Source of the DNA: Lingula anatina
Lineage: Eukaryota; Brachiopoda; Lingulata; Lingulida; Lingulidae
Assembly: GCF_001039355.2 (NCBI RefSeq)
Contig: NW_019775541.1
Span: 297,547 to 330,012 of the forward strand
Direction: 5' to 3'
DNA length: 32,466 nucleotides
In this document: positions 1 to 9,850 of the stretch, piece after piece
How the letters are laid out: each line of letters opens with the position of its first letter
Position numbering within the stretch: the first letter of the stretch is position 1
The notes under the pieces: model-generated
Databases searched by the model: none
What the model saw: only the letters and a program-made list of their open reading frames with translations
What the model was told of the DNA's origin: nothing
Position numbers and translations under genes: made by a program

Positions 1-1603
1 ATCGCCTCTCTGATCCTCTAGTTTTACAATATACAAGACATAATAATGCTTTTTCCTTCTGGCTTTAAACTGTATGTCATGTGACATTTGTATAAACGTC
101 TTCAGATAGAAATTTTATTAATGTTGTACAAATATAAAAGCTTTAAGAAGGCTGGAAGAAAATTTGTCCCACACCATTGCAACATTCACTTAAATATGAT
201 TTTTATTTTCAGCCATGTCCGTACATTGCTGTCACCTATGCTACTTTCAATTCTTTGGCATGTTAACCGTCTCATTATTGAACTAATTACCTCCGCCAAA
301 AAGGTCATGTTTTCACCCCTGTTTGTCTGTCATCCACATAACTCAAAAAGCCGATTTTGATGAAATTTTCAGGAACTGTCAGAATGGGCCAAAGAACAGA
401 TGAATAGTTTTTGGTGGTGATCCGGATCAATAATCAATCAATAATCAAAAGTAAAAGACTTAATCATTTTAAAATGAAAATTTAGGGGTGAAATGGCATT
501 GGGTGGAGACTTTGCTGACTTGGCAGAGGTCTGCGCTCTTGGAGTGCTTTTTTAGTTGCATATGTAAACACGTTTTTTTGACATTTTCTGCATCTTAACA
601 ATTTTGTTAGTTGTTTGTATTAAAATGATGGTAAATCTGCTAGCGTGTATTGTGAAATAAAGAATAAGAAATGGAAATAAAATGATATCAGTGTAGTTTG
701 TCAGATTCGTTCCTTTACTGTTTTCAGATCAAGGAAATTAGATATTTAAAATTGTTCTATTGATGTATTTTTTATTTGTTTGAATAGAGGTCTGTCCATA
801 CTGTAATGCCATGCTGAAGATATGTTAATTTTCATTTTGAGATACTAGTGAAAAAGTTTTTTTGTTTGTTTGTTTTTGGTACATGCATGCCAATAGTATG
901 TATGTTCTTCATTATTTCACTGTAATAAAGGATATTATTTGGGAAAATATGTATGTTCAGTTCTTGCTCTTTTGATGACAACAGAGAGCTGCGCATCCTT
1001 TTCCTTTAAATGTACATGTCTGTTATGTGTCTGCTCCAATCAGTTAACTTCAAATGATATTAAAACTTAAATATTATACTTATTTCATCATTTTTTATTT
1101 CTTATGGGGAGCCTTTTTTCTTTTTTTTATAAATCTTTATTTTTTTTAAATTCACCTGCATTTATACCTTTAAATAACCACCAAAATTTCAGTTGCTACT
1201 CATCTTCCCATTTACTAAATAATCAAACTACATCAGAATGTCTGCAAAACAAATTTTTTTCGTTATTTGTGATATTGTTCTATTTATTCTTCATTGATTT
1301 TTCAAATTTTTGTCTGTATAATGTACCAGCTTTACCGTAAAATTTCCACTGTAAATTCAATTTCTAGCAATTTTTTCAGACACAAGTACAACATTGTATG
1401 GGTGTTTGGTCATTTTTGCTCGTTTTCATTTATTTTGTATTTTTTCCTTCTTTTTTGTTCTTTTCGGTACGTCATGCCGATTATCGCACAGATCAAGATT
1501 GGGTACGGGCAGTCGGGTGGATCGATCGCCAAAGTGAAATTGCGGTTACTTCTTTTTTCTTGGTGGTCACTTTCCTAGAATTTCCGTTGCCCCCCTTATT
1601 CGC
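1..1603. other. Non-coding, no gene seen
   Basis: AT-rich sequence with many T-runs. The short open frames here are low-complexity (Phe/Leu/Ser-rich, from T-runs) and match no family I know. No splice-bounded coding block, RNA gene or clear element end was seen. Confidence 0.6.
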
Positions 1604-1641
<38 letters not shown>

Positions 1642-1677
1642 GTTGTTGTTGTTGTTGTTGCGTTTTTTTTTTTTTTT
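1604..1677. repeat. Compound microsatellite (TTA)n-(TTG)n followed by a T-run
   Basis: About 12 TTA units (1604-1640) change directly into about 7 TTG units (to 1660) and then a T-tract at 1663-1677. The A-to-G change within one array suggests that one variant unit expanded. An open frame reading through it gives runs of Tyr and Cys, which is an artefact of the repeat. Confidence 0.95.
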
Positions 1678-2486
1678 GCGTTTTTTTCCTTACTTTTTGC
1701 GAATTTTCCTGGGCTCGAAGATTGCATGTAAACTTTTGCGCTATAACCATGTTGGACGAGTCTCTGCGCACAGTTTGGCGGGTATACGATGACTTAACCC
1801 ACAACCAAGAAACATGCCTAGTTTTCAGGTTGTCAAAAGAAATTCAAGGGGGCCTAAAATTTATTTGTAAACATATTCATTTCTAGGGAGTTCACAACTG
1901 CGGACAGGGATCAACCGGAGTGTCGTTAAGTTGGGGCTGTGCCAAGCTGCAAGGTTGCTGCAAAATTGGTCATTTTTCTGTGCTCTTTTCACTTAATGTG
2001 GCGACAGTGGGTGTTTGGGTGGAAGGGGGCGTTCTGATTTAAGAGTTCTGACCACAAATCATTCTTCACATAGATTTTTAGGCTTTCTTAAAGATCACGA
2101 TGCAAAGTGTTTTTCGTCATATGAGGTTAATTTTCCTACCATTTTATTTCCTTGCAATAATAAAAATCTTACCTACACCCTGTCAAACAAAAACATATTT
2201 CTGATTGAATTCTCTTCAATTTCGAAAAAAAAAACAAATTTATTTAAAAAGTCTTTTATTAAATACAGATCAATTTCTACAGCACACTGTTAGCTGATGG
2301 CAACCACCACACAACGCAGTCCGTCAGAAGAGCGCCGGGGAGCGATGCACTGAGAACGGCACATTGTCCTAGATTCACAGAATGGAGGTGAAAGCTATCT
2401 TATGAAATGTCATTTCTTCATATATAAAGCGTGGTGCAGGGAATGGGATAGAGATATTTGAGTTTTATTTTCGGTAAAAGATACTG
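1678..2486. other. Non-coding, no gene seen
   Basis: Mixed-composition sequence with no recognisable protein, RNA or element. Small open frames show no family resemblance. Confidence 0.55.
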
Positions 2487-2529
2487 CAGGGGCGGACCCA
2501 GGATTATTTGAAGGGGGGGGGGGGAGGGG
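2487..2529. mobile_element. One end of a CAGGGGCGG-type small DNA element, with a G-run
   Basis: The sequence CAGGGGCGGACCCAGG at 2487-2502 resembles the terminal inverted repeat of a very common class of non-autonomous hAT-type elements in animals. It is followed by a run of 12 G and a further GGGG, which is typical just inside such ends. No matching reverse-complement end was found in the next few hundred bases, so the copy is truncated or has diverged. The class assignment is from general knowledge of these ends, not from a match. Confidence 0.45.
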
Positions 2530-3936
2530 ATCCGGAACGACAGGCCTCTGATGCAAAGTCAACCATCGCCCACTTGGTTTGGGGTTCTCTACGTATTGGT
2601 AACGCGGCGGCGGATTTAGAGGTTTCTGAAAACTATATCCCACCAATATTCCCCTCTTGAAATTAGAGTTCTGCCTAACCAAACTATAGTTCTAAACCGT
2701 ACAAAAGGGCTCTCGCTAAAAATGTTGGGGTTTTTCAGCAGCTTTCTCCTTAATGTTCGCTTCACAAAAAGTATTCTAATTAAATTCATCCTTGTCGAAC
2801 ACAAATAGATAGAAATGCTATCAAAATTTTAACAATTTGCCGATATCCATTTCACTCAGTTTTTTTTCTTTTTTTTTACGATATATAATTATAACGAAAT
2901 ATCGCGTGTGATTTTCGCCCAAAAGCCGTGACGTCTGCAGCGCATCTCTGAGCTCTGGCGCATTTACTAATTATTCTTCACTCGACGATTGTGTTCTTTT
3001 ACGCCAGATGACAACTGAAAACTTTGATAATATTTTTTGAATCACCATTAAAATCATCAAGGCCATCAAGATCATCATCATTACAAATCTCTGATATGAA
3101 CATCATTTCCGGTCAGTCTTATATTACTTCAAGGAACCTAATTTGCATATAAGAGAAAAAATGCAATTTTTTTCTAATTTTGACTTGTCTCAGATTTATT
3201 CATTATTTTCAAAAAGTAATGTCATATTTTGCTCACAAATCGGGGTACTTTTGATCCACATGCACTGTTTGTAAATGATATAATTAGTAATAACTTTTAT
3301 ATCACAGACGTGTATCCCATTTTCACTCCACAGCCATAATACTCGACGATATCTGCATGGGTATAAAAGTAGGTCAATTGCCTGTATAAAATTGCCATAC
3401 GATTATTGATTTTTTAGTATGGACCGTTTTAGCGGGGAGACACAAGTGGGAGATGTATCAAGATACTAGGAAAATAATTTGACTGCATAGGGTTAAAGAA
3501 AGGAAGGGTATGTTGCATACTTTTAAATAAAAGAGTAAAACTAGCCCATATCTACAGCTTCACCATATAGAACTTTATAGATGCCACGGCCCCTCTCTAT
3601 TTCATCTGACTCTCCCTAAAATTTTTCAGACCGCGTTAACTGTTCAGCTCCCGGGATGCGCGAAGCATCCAGCGTGGTGGCAGACGCTGAGCTCTGCAGA
3701 CGACACATTGCATTCACAAGAGGGGGTAAAGGTTTTCTAGGGAAATTTTATATTCTTAAATTTAATTAAAATTAAACTGGCGAATTACGTGATAAAGGAA
3801 AGGAAATTGACTTATTTGAATTTATATTGACTAAGTGGAATGAAAGACACTGATATTTCTTCTCAATTTGGCAGAAAAAAAAAAACGCAAAAGGAGATCA
3901 CCTAACTCCCCTAATAACTTTTGACCTACTTTCACC
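2530..3936. other. Non-coding, no gene seen
   Basis: No recognisable coding or RNA feature. There is a small ATC/ATCA-rich stretch near 3045-3085 and a 6-bp hairpin (GGATGC, 5-nt loop, GCATCC) near 3654. Neither is convincing as a functional site. Confidence 0.5.
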
Positions 3937-3967
3937 AAGGAGTTATAACAGACTGTTATAACTCCTT
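3937..3967. repeat. 31-bp near-perfect palindrome
   Basis: Two 15-base arms (AAGGAGTTATAACAG and its exact reverse complement) flank a single A at 3952. A palindrome with a one-base centre cannot form an ordinary stem-loop without opening the centre, so it is more likely a fused pair of element ends or a cruciform-type relic than an RNA hairpin. Confidence 0.9.
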
Positions 3968-4984
3968 GCTTTCACATAGTTTTCACACTCCTACACACGC
4001 TGAGTTTGTCATGGTATGAATAGAAAGGGGGCGTATTGGTGGTGGGAGGGGGGTGAATTCTTATCTGACTGTTCTTTTTTCAAGAAGATATATTTCTTTG
4101 TTGATAGTGCTATAGCATATTTTGGGTTCATGCACGCAGCTACATTATTCGATCAAAGTCTATGGTATTATATACAGTGTATTTTATACAACAAAACATT
4201 TTTTGATAAAAGACCCGTGTGTGTGTTTAGTGTATGTGTAGGGGAGGGTGTATGTTGTTTTCACGCAGTCCTGCCATACATTGACAACTTAATATGACAA
4301 GGTACCAACATTATTTTAAAAATTAATTGTAGCTTAACTCGTACGTCAAGGGTGTGTATATTCTATTTTCATTTCCATTTGCTTGAAGCTGTATTTGTTG
4401 TTCAGATTCCATTTTTAATTAAAAATATTTTGCCTTTGTTCTTTTCATTAACTTTTCTTGCATTAATTCTGAGAAGTAATTTTTTTATTTTTAGGTAACA
4501 ATTGCTTTTTTATAGATAGAGACATCCAGATTTGTTCATGATTCCCTAAAATAGTGACAATACCGCTAACAAGAATGCCTTAATTAAACCCGTTCTCTAG
4601 CGCGTGGTTTCCTACGTAAGGACTCCTATTTATGGTTTTGATGTGCACTGTTTGAACTTTGTCGCTTCGGACTGCGACGGAAGTATGATGGTGATGAAGA
4701 CGTACTTGCCGAGATTTAACGTTAATGCGAAATGATAATAGATAAAAGAATATCCAGCTTTAATTTCAGTTTATTTTCCATGAAAGTTGTCTGATATCTT
4801 ATTGATTCATGTACCGATGTATGTTTGCAATATCTACTTTATGTAGGAGTGGTAGCAGCAACAGTTCACAATTCACTGCCAGAGACTTTTTGCTTGCCTT
4901 GCTTGTATCTGTAATAAAAAGTACAAGCTTAAAGCGCAGATAATTGGTAGCTATGTACAGTAATAGAACTAATAGTAATTAAAA
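3968..4984. other. Non-coding, no gene seen
   Basis: AT-rich with TG-rich patches near 4215-4255. No family recognised on either strand. Confidence 0.55.
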
Positions 4985-5407
4985 GTGAAAACGATAGAAA
5001 AAAAGCCGTCTTACGCCCTTAAAACTCGCATCAAGAACCACCACAGCACAAACAGTCACCATTTTAAAAGGACACATACGCGACACAAGACAAAGACGGA
5101 TTGTCGAGAAGTTCATAAAAATATTAGACACTTCAAAAAAGGACTTTATAGAGACAATGAATACCTCAACGGATATTATTCTTGTCTTATTATTATACGT
5201 AATCTTCAAGACGTTATAATAACTTTTATCACTCACTTCCAACTTCGCCCCTTTTACATGCATCATACGTCACTTATACCAGTAGTTTGCTTGTTTATTC
5301 TTGTTTTGGTACCTGAAGAAGGTTCACAAGCCAAAAGCTCGGGCATTTTTTTCATCTCTTCAGAGTTAATCTTTACAGTTGCGTTTTCAATATATTTTTT
5401 TTCCTAA
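4985..5407 (+). other. Lys/His-rich open frame, possibly repeat-derived; not recognised
   Basis: An open frame of about 140 codons with no ATG at its head (it opens on GTG). The first third is rich in Lys, Arg, His and Thr (for example the stretch ALKTRIKNHH) and the last third is hydrophobic. Only the upstream third is unique, because the part from 5160 onward recurs exactly 469 bp downstream. The basic segment faintly recalls C-terminal regions of retroelement endonucleases (GIY-YIG/Penelope-like), but I see no catalytic signature and do not assign it. It ends in a T-run. A real host gene is unlikely. Confidence 0.2.
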
Positions 5408-5521
5408 AGATACGGAAGATGCGGGCGAATGAAAAATGTGTAGTTTCATTTATCAGTCATAACAGTTAATTATCATAAATTCTGGTCCGAGGATCAACTG
5501 GTTGTGAATTCGGCCAGAGAC

Positions 5522-5524
<3 letters not shown>

Positions 5525-5563
<39 letters not shown>
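5525..5563. repeat. (GA)n microsatellite, copy 1
   Basis: About 19 GA dinucleotides. The same array is repeated at 5994-6032 within the second copy of the 468-bp duplication. It probably caused the assembly break. Confidence 0.95.
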
Positions 5564-5566
<3 letters not shown>

Positions 5567-5627
5567 CAGATGGAGTTTTCACTAGATATTCACAGATATG
5601 TATAAAATGTTAGGATGTCTTTAATAA

Positions 5628-5628
5628 N
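5628..5628. other. Single-base assembly gap (N)
   Basis: One N lies exactly at the junction of the two identical 468-bp copies. It reads as a scaffolding join rather than an ambiguous base call. Confidence 0.85.
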
Positions 5629-5990
5629 AATACCTCAACGGATATTATTCTTGTCTTATTATTATACGTAATCTTCAAGACGTTATAATAACTTTTATCA
5701 CTCACTTCCAACTTCGCCCCTTTTACATGCATCATACGTCACTTATACCAGTAGTTTGCTTGTTTATTCTTGTTTTGGTACCTGAAGAAGGTTCACAAGC
5801 CAAAAGCTCGGGCATTTTTTTCATCTCTTCAGAGTTAATCTTTACAGTTGCGTTTTCAATATATTTTTTTTCCTAAAGATACGGAAGATGCGGGCGAATG
5901 AAAAATGTGTAGTTTCATTTATCAGTCATAACAGTTAATTATCATAAATTCTGGTCCGAGGATCAACTGGTTGTGAATTCGGCCAGAGAC

Positions 5991-5993
<3 letters not shown>

Positions 5994-6032
<39 letters not shown>
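5994..6032. repeat. (GA)n microsatellite, copy 2
   Basis: Identical in context and apparent length to the array at 5525-5563, as expected if both represent the same genomic locus. Confidence 0.95.
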
Positions 6033-6035
<3 letters not shown>

Positions 6036-6096
6036 CAGATGGAGTTTTCACTAGATATTCACAGATATGTATAAAATGTTAGGATGTCTTTAATAA

Positions 6097-7052
6097 TTTT
6101 TCAAAGAAAGATTCCTGTTTATGATATGAGAACAAAGAACGATCGCGTTTGTTACGCTATTTAAAAGCAGTATTGACGACAGCTATCATCTGAGTCCTCA
6201 AGGGGGTCGAACTCCCAACACGGTCGGAGGTACGTTGTGTAGATGAAAAATAACTACATTTTGTCTCTCGCTCTTCCTTAAGTGAGTCTTTAAATGCACA
6301 CGAAAATTGTTGCATAACTTAGCTCAGCACTGTGCCAATCATATTTAAAACACGAAATGCAGACTCATTTTTAGACCTTCTCTACTGTCGCTCGCAACTC
6401 CATCTTACATTTGCCTATAAGTTTATTTTCAATAAATTAGAAAAATAAGGTAGGCCTAATTGTTTGGAAGCAAGTTTAATATTTAACGTCTCAGAAAATG
6501 TCTAGAATGTTTATCTTAAATAACGCAATAAATAACTTGCAGCTACTTTAAAAAGCTGAAAATCCTTCCTGACGTATTTTTTCTCCAGATCATTAATTTT
6601 AGTTGCTTTAATGTTTTTAAATATTATAGACATTGATTAAATCCTCATTTTAGTTAAGACAATGACTGAAGGCCCCGTTGGGTATTTTCCTTACCCGTAA
6701 CATCCACTTATCATTCCCCGAGATGTGAAGCACCCCATTCCTGTGAATCGTGAATTGCGGGTTTATATCCCTCGTCCTTAGTGGAACGAAGTCATTAAAC
6801 TCGATGATAGTTATTTTCAGCTCGCCAGACTAGCTTTTTCAATGAGATACGAATTAAGTTTTTAATTAATTTATGTGATTTGATGATTTTATTTCCTGTG
6901 GACGTGAACTGTGATCACTCCCCCCCTCCCTCTTCCCTGCGGGCCTTCATGATTAGCAGGACGATATGTTAATAGGGCACAGTTGTATGTTTTACACGCA
7001 ACACGACAAAGTTGCATTCTCTTAAAAAGCCATTTGCAAAACCTTCGTTATA
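6097..7052. other. Non-coding, no gene seen
   Basis: No open frame with family resemblance, no RNA gene and no element ends were recognised here. Confidence 0.55.
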
Positions 7053-7271
7053 CCCCCTTTACACTGGACGGCGTCCTTTCTGCGTCCTTTCTGCGACCAT
7101 GAAATTTGGCATCGCTGTGGTCTTAATAAGGAGGTACGAGCATTAATTTTGTATCAGAATGAATGCTCAATGATCGGCCAGTTGTCGGCACGTAAAATAT
7201 TATAATTTTTAAACTCTCAAATGGGGCCGGACTGCTGGACGCAGAAAGGACGCCGTCCAGTGTAAAGGGGG
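7053..7271. mobile_element. 219-bp MITE-like element with 35-bp perfect inverted ends
   Basis: Bases 7053-7087 are the exact reverse complement of 7237-7271 (35 of 35). The ends begin CCCCCTTTACACTGGACGGC. The left arm contains a 12-bp direct repeat (GCGTCCTTTCTG, then GCGTCCTTTCTG-like). The interior has no coding capacity, so it must depend on another element's transposase. I could not settle the target-site duplication, so the superfamily is left open. Perfect arms suggest recent insertion or gene conversion. Confidence 0.85.
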
Positions 7272-8267
7272 CTTTACCAGGCACTGAGAAAATATACTTG
7301 GAATTGAGGGAAAAAATTTAGACGTTTTGAAAAAAAATAGCGCGCATCTAATATAAGTAAAATTGTAAAATCTCTATAAAAGTAAAATTGACTTTAGAAT
7401 ATTTTCAAGTTTGTTTATTATACTTTAATGGTAGGCCCTTATTGCTCTAAATGCGAAGGTCCTTAAAGTTAAATGCTCCATTTGCTCAAATTGAACGTTG
7501 TGTTAGCAGTGCTGAGATCCAGCAAAAGTTGAAGCAAAAAGAAAATATATAATAATAACAATAAAAAAAGAATTTATAATTGCCTTTTTGTAATAATTTA
7601 TTTATTTATTCTCAATCAATAATCAATTATATCATATCTAAACAAAAAATCAAAAGATATAATAACTGGGAAGCAGAGTAAAACTGCGGCGCTTCATGTG
7701 ACCGGATGTGCCGAGATGTGACCCAGTATTCACTGCGGGTTTGCTTTGACCTACTTAGTCGGGCGGAGCGGGAAAGTTTTACACGTTATGAAATAACGTT
7801 ATACTAAGGCCAAGATATATTTATGGGTTACCATAAAAATTTGATCTGAAGCAGTAGGACATTCCACGATTCCAGCATCCTTGTAAATGCATGCAAACAC
7901 ATTCTTAATGACAAAAGGGTGAGTACTTTGTTGCAGTGATCTGGTACCGGAAGTCTTGGGATTGAAAGCGACAGTTGGGCGGGGCTTTTGAGAGAGAGAG
8001 AGAGAGAGAGCTGCAGATACAAGAGCTAGAGGATAGATAAAGGGAGTGTTATAAGTGTTATTTAGTAGATCTGAATTCCTGGAAATATCTGAGGTAAAAC
8101 ATAAAAAGTTCTAGCAGAGTTAGGGAGCAATAGGGTTTCTATATGTTGTCCTAAAAAGTTAGTTATGGGGATTTTTACAGTGTTCACTTCGTCCTATCAG
8201 GTATCTTTAGAACTCTCTATTTAGCCATAGCCCTCCAACTGGAGTGAAGTAATGGCTTTAAATGTTC
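7272..8267. other. Non-coding, no gene seen
   Basis: AT-rich sequence with a short (GA)n run at 7990-8010. A minus-strand open frame over the GA run is Leu/Ser-rich repeat translation and not a gene. Confidence 0.55.
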
Positions 8268-8332
8268 GGAATTCATACATACATACTGTGGTATGTATGC
8301 ATTTTAGGAATTCATACATACCACAGTATGTA
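8268..8332. repeat. Hairpin with 20-bp perfect arms
   Basis: Bases 8280-8299 (TACATACTGTGGTATGTATG) pair exactly with 8313-8332 across a 13-nt loop. The word GGAATTCATACATA also occurs as a direct repeat at 8268 and 8308, so the structure is a short inverted duplication. It could be a solo element end or a replication-slippage product. Nothing ties it to transcription termination. Confidence 0.85.
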
Positions 8333-8630
8333 GCCAAGTATAACATCACATTGTTACAATGTCCTGCATTGAATATAGTGTTGTGACACATTTTGAGGTA
8401 TGTCGGGCTGCTTAAGATGCAAAGTCACAACAAATGTCCCTCTAAATTTAGCTTAAATTGCCAATATAAAATAATGACAATTTTAAGTTTGATTTTTTTT
8501 TACATGAAGTCATGGCAAAACATCAGATACATATTAGCAATTTTTTGAAAGTACAAATTTCTGTGAATATGAGGAAGCTGCCAGGTTTGACTTTGCCAGG
8601 ACCACTGCCAATTTAGACATGCAATCAAAC

Positions 8631-8760
8631 AGCCCTTTTTCCTGGGAAAAGGTTCCCTCTGGGTAAATTTTCATTTATGTACACACTGGTTTCATGGTAA
8701 AAGGTCCACTTTTTTTTAGGAAAAAAAAACTTTTGAAATAGCTGGCTACAGCCAGGCCTG
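8631..8760. mobile_element. Diverged, 5'-eroded copy of the CAGGCCCGTAGCCAG MITE family
   Basis: It shares with the complete copy at 23986-24153 the ordered blocks CCTGGGAAAAGG, TTTCATGGTAAAAGGTCCAC, a TTTGAAAT..GCTGGCTAC block and the terminal AGGCCTG. The right end is recognisable (GCTGGCTACAGCCAGGCCTG). The left end is degenerate and may begin near 8582. It lies just upstream of the gypsy remnant. Confidence 0.75.
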
Positions 8761-8822
8761 TTGAATGTTTATAATGAATATTTCTCTTTTTTTTTTCAGC
8801 TCAGGCACACAGTTTGACAGAG

Positions 8823-8911
8823 TGGTCATATCTGAAAATGCAGTGATTCTCAATGAGATAGCAGAGAAAACCCTTTACTGACCCAACACTAATCAAACTT
8901 GGAGGGAGAAT
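8823..8911 (+). pseudogene. Displaced 89-bp duplicate of gypsy pol linker
   Basis: This stretch aligns almost base for base with 9206-9293 (region just after RNase H, encoding a segment like ENAAILGEIAEKTLTDPTL). Here it precedes the RNase H piece rather than following it, and carries a one-base indel that breaks the frame. It is a rearranged piece of the same or a sister element, possibly from template switching during reverse transcription or a nested insertion. Confidence 0.8.
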
Positions 8912-9321
8912 CTCAACAGAAGATTGGAATCAGCAATCTATACAGAAAAGATGAGGACATTGAACCATACTGGGACATGAGAGAAGAATTTAGTATTATT
9001 GAAGCACACAAACCATTAGTACCCATGTTTAACAAGGCACAATCAAAATTACCACCAAGAATAGAGAAATGGGTGATGGACTTACAAGATGTTGACTATG
9101 AAGTGGTATATGAGCCAGGAAAGAATGATGCAGACCCAGATTATCTCTCCAGACACCCACTGCCACAAATGGGTGGTCATAGTACAGAGAAGATGATCAG
9201 ATGGATGGTCAAATCTGAAAATGCAGCGATTCTTGGTGAGATAGCAGAGAAAACACTCACTGACCCAACACTAATCAAACTTGGAGGGAGAATACACTCA
9301 TTATACGTGACTATGTTTTAG
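8899..9321 (+). pseudogene. Ty3/gypsy pol remnant: C-terminal RNase H and linker
   Basis: The frame encodes the end of a gypsy RNase H domain. A segment IIEAHKPLVPMFNKAQ stands where the family normally has the TDH motif before KPL, followed by the hallmark LPPRIEKWVMDLQ, then VYEPGKNDADPDYLSRHP. Residues after that form the linker towards integrase. The Asp of TDH is replaced by Ala, so the nuclease would be inactive. Protease, reverse transcriptase and the N-terminal part of RNase H are absent upstream, and the first 35 codons match no part of RNase H. In intact elements this domain removes RNA from the RNA:DNA hybrid. The frame then breaks at the junction with the integrase tail. A decayed copy in the Metaviridae group, no longer functional. 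Confidence 0.9.
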
Positions 9322-9596
9322 TTAAACAGAACAAAAGAAACAAACTCTCAACACCATATGAACTGATTTTCTATATTGTCATGAAAATACATGGTTCTCA
9401 AGTTACTGCCAGAAGAGTTACAGACGGAAGATCAATCTGCAGAGATGCAAGTCAATTCAAACTGTGTAACAATGTTATAAACACAACAGATGATGTAATG
9501 AAAATCCCAGCAGACTCGTATTTGAAAGAAATCACAAATGAGATGAGAAGACAAGATGATGCATGTGAATTGCAACTTAGTGATATATTACAGTGA
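9309..9596 (+). pseudogene. Ty3/gypsy integrase C-terminal segment (core deleted)
   Basis: Starting near 9309 the frame reads YVLVKQNKRNKLSTPYE, then an SH3-like block with GSQVTARR and RDASQFK. This is the C-terminal DNA-binding part of gypsy integrase. It directly follows the RNase H-integrase linker, so the HHCC zinc finger and the whole DDE catalytic core (normally about 250 residues) are missing. The segment is also in a different frame from the RNase H piece, which points to one internal deletion. It continues with an acidic tail to a stop at 9594-9596. Non-functional for integration. Confidence 0.85.
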
Positions 9597-9850
9597 AAAG
9601 TGACATTGCAGCAACAGACACACAGAATATTCCAAACTTAGATGATATTGCATTAAATACAGAGAATTCAGTTGATGAGAAGATGCCACAGCAAGAGAAA
9701 AACAGTGATTATATTGAAGAACCAATTTACACCATACCAAAGAGCACAATCAGACAACCTGGTTACTTAAAAGATTATGTATTAAAGCGACAGTTCAATC
9801 ATGTCTATGTAATCAGGATGAAGGCGGATCGCTGTCCTAAAAAAAAGTAA
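9593..9850 (+). pseudogene. Ty3/gypsy pol C-terminal tail, running into tandem repeat
   Basis: After a frameshift at about 9590 the reading continues as an acidic, low-complexity tail ending in the motif RQPGYLKDYVL, which matches the terminal [R/K]xxP.YLKDYV motif of many gypsy pol proteins. The last about 12 codons before the stop are encoded by the first unit of the tandem array (from 9812), so the array has been captured into the coding frame. There is no credible ATG at its start, so it is a continuation and not an independent gene. Confidence 0.75.

Larger units (their letters stand above)
5160..6096. repeat. Exact 468-bp direct duplication around a single N
   Basis: Bases 5160-5627 recur at 5629-6096 with an offset of 469 and no difference that I can see, including the internal GA microsatellite. 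The only base between the copies is the N at 5628. The upstream edge of copy 1 and the downstream edge of copy 2 are both unique. This is what two overlapping contigs joined without merging would look like, so the true locus probably has one copy. Confidence 0.9.

Noticed and set aside
88-360. 90-codon plus-strand frame at the left edge
   Set aside because: AT-rich, no motif, no splice context; consistent with chance.
1398-1886. 162-codon plus-strand frame
   Set aside because: Its middle is a Tyr/Cys run from the TTA/TTG microsatellite and the ends match nothing.
8280-8332. Transcription terminator hairpin
   Set aside because: Long perfect arms but no T-run or gene end beside it, and intrinsic terminators of this type are not expected in animal DNA.
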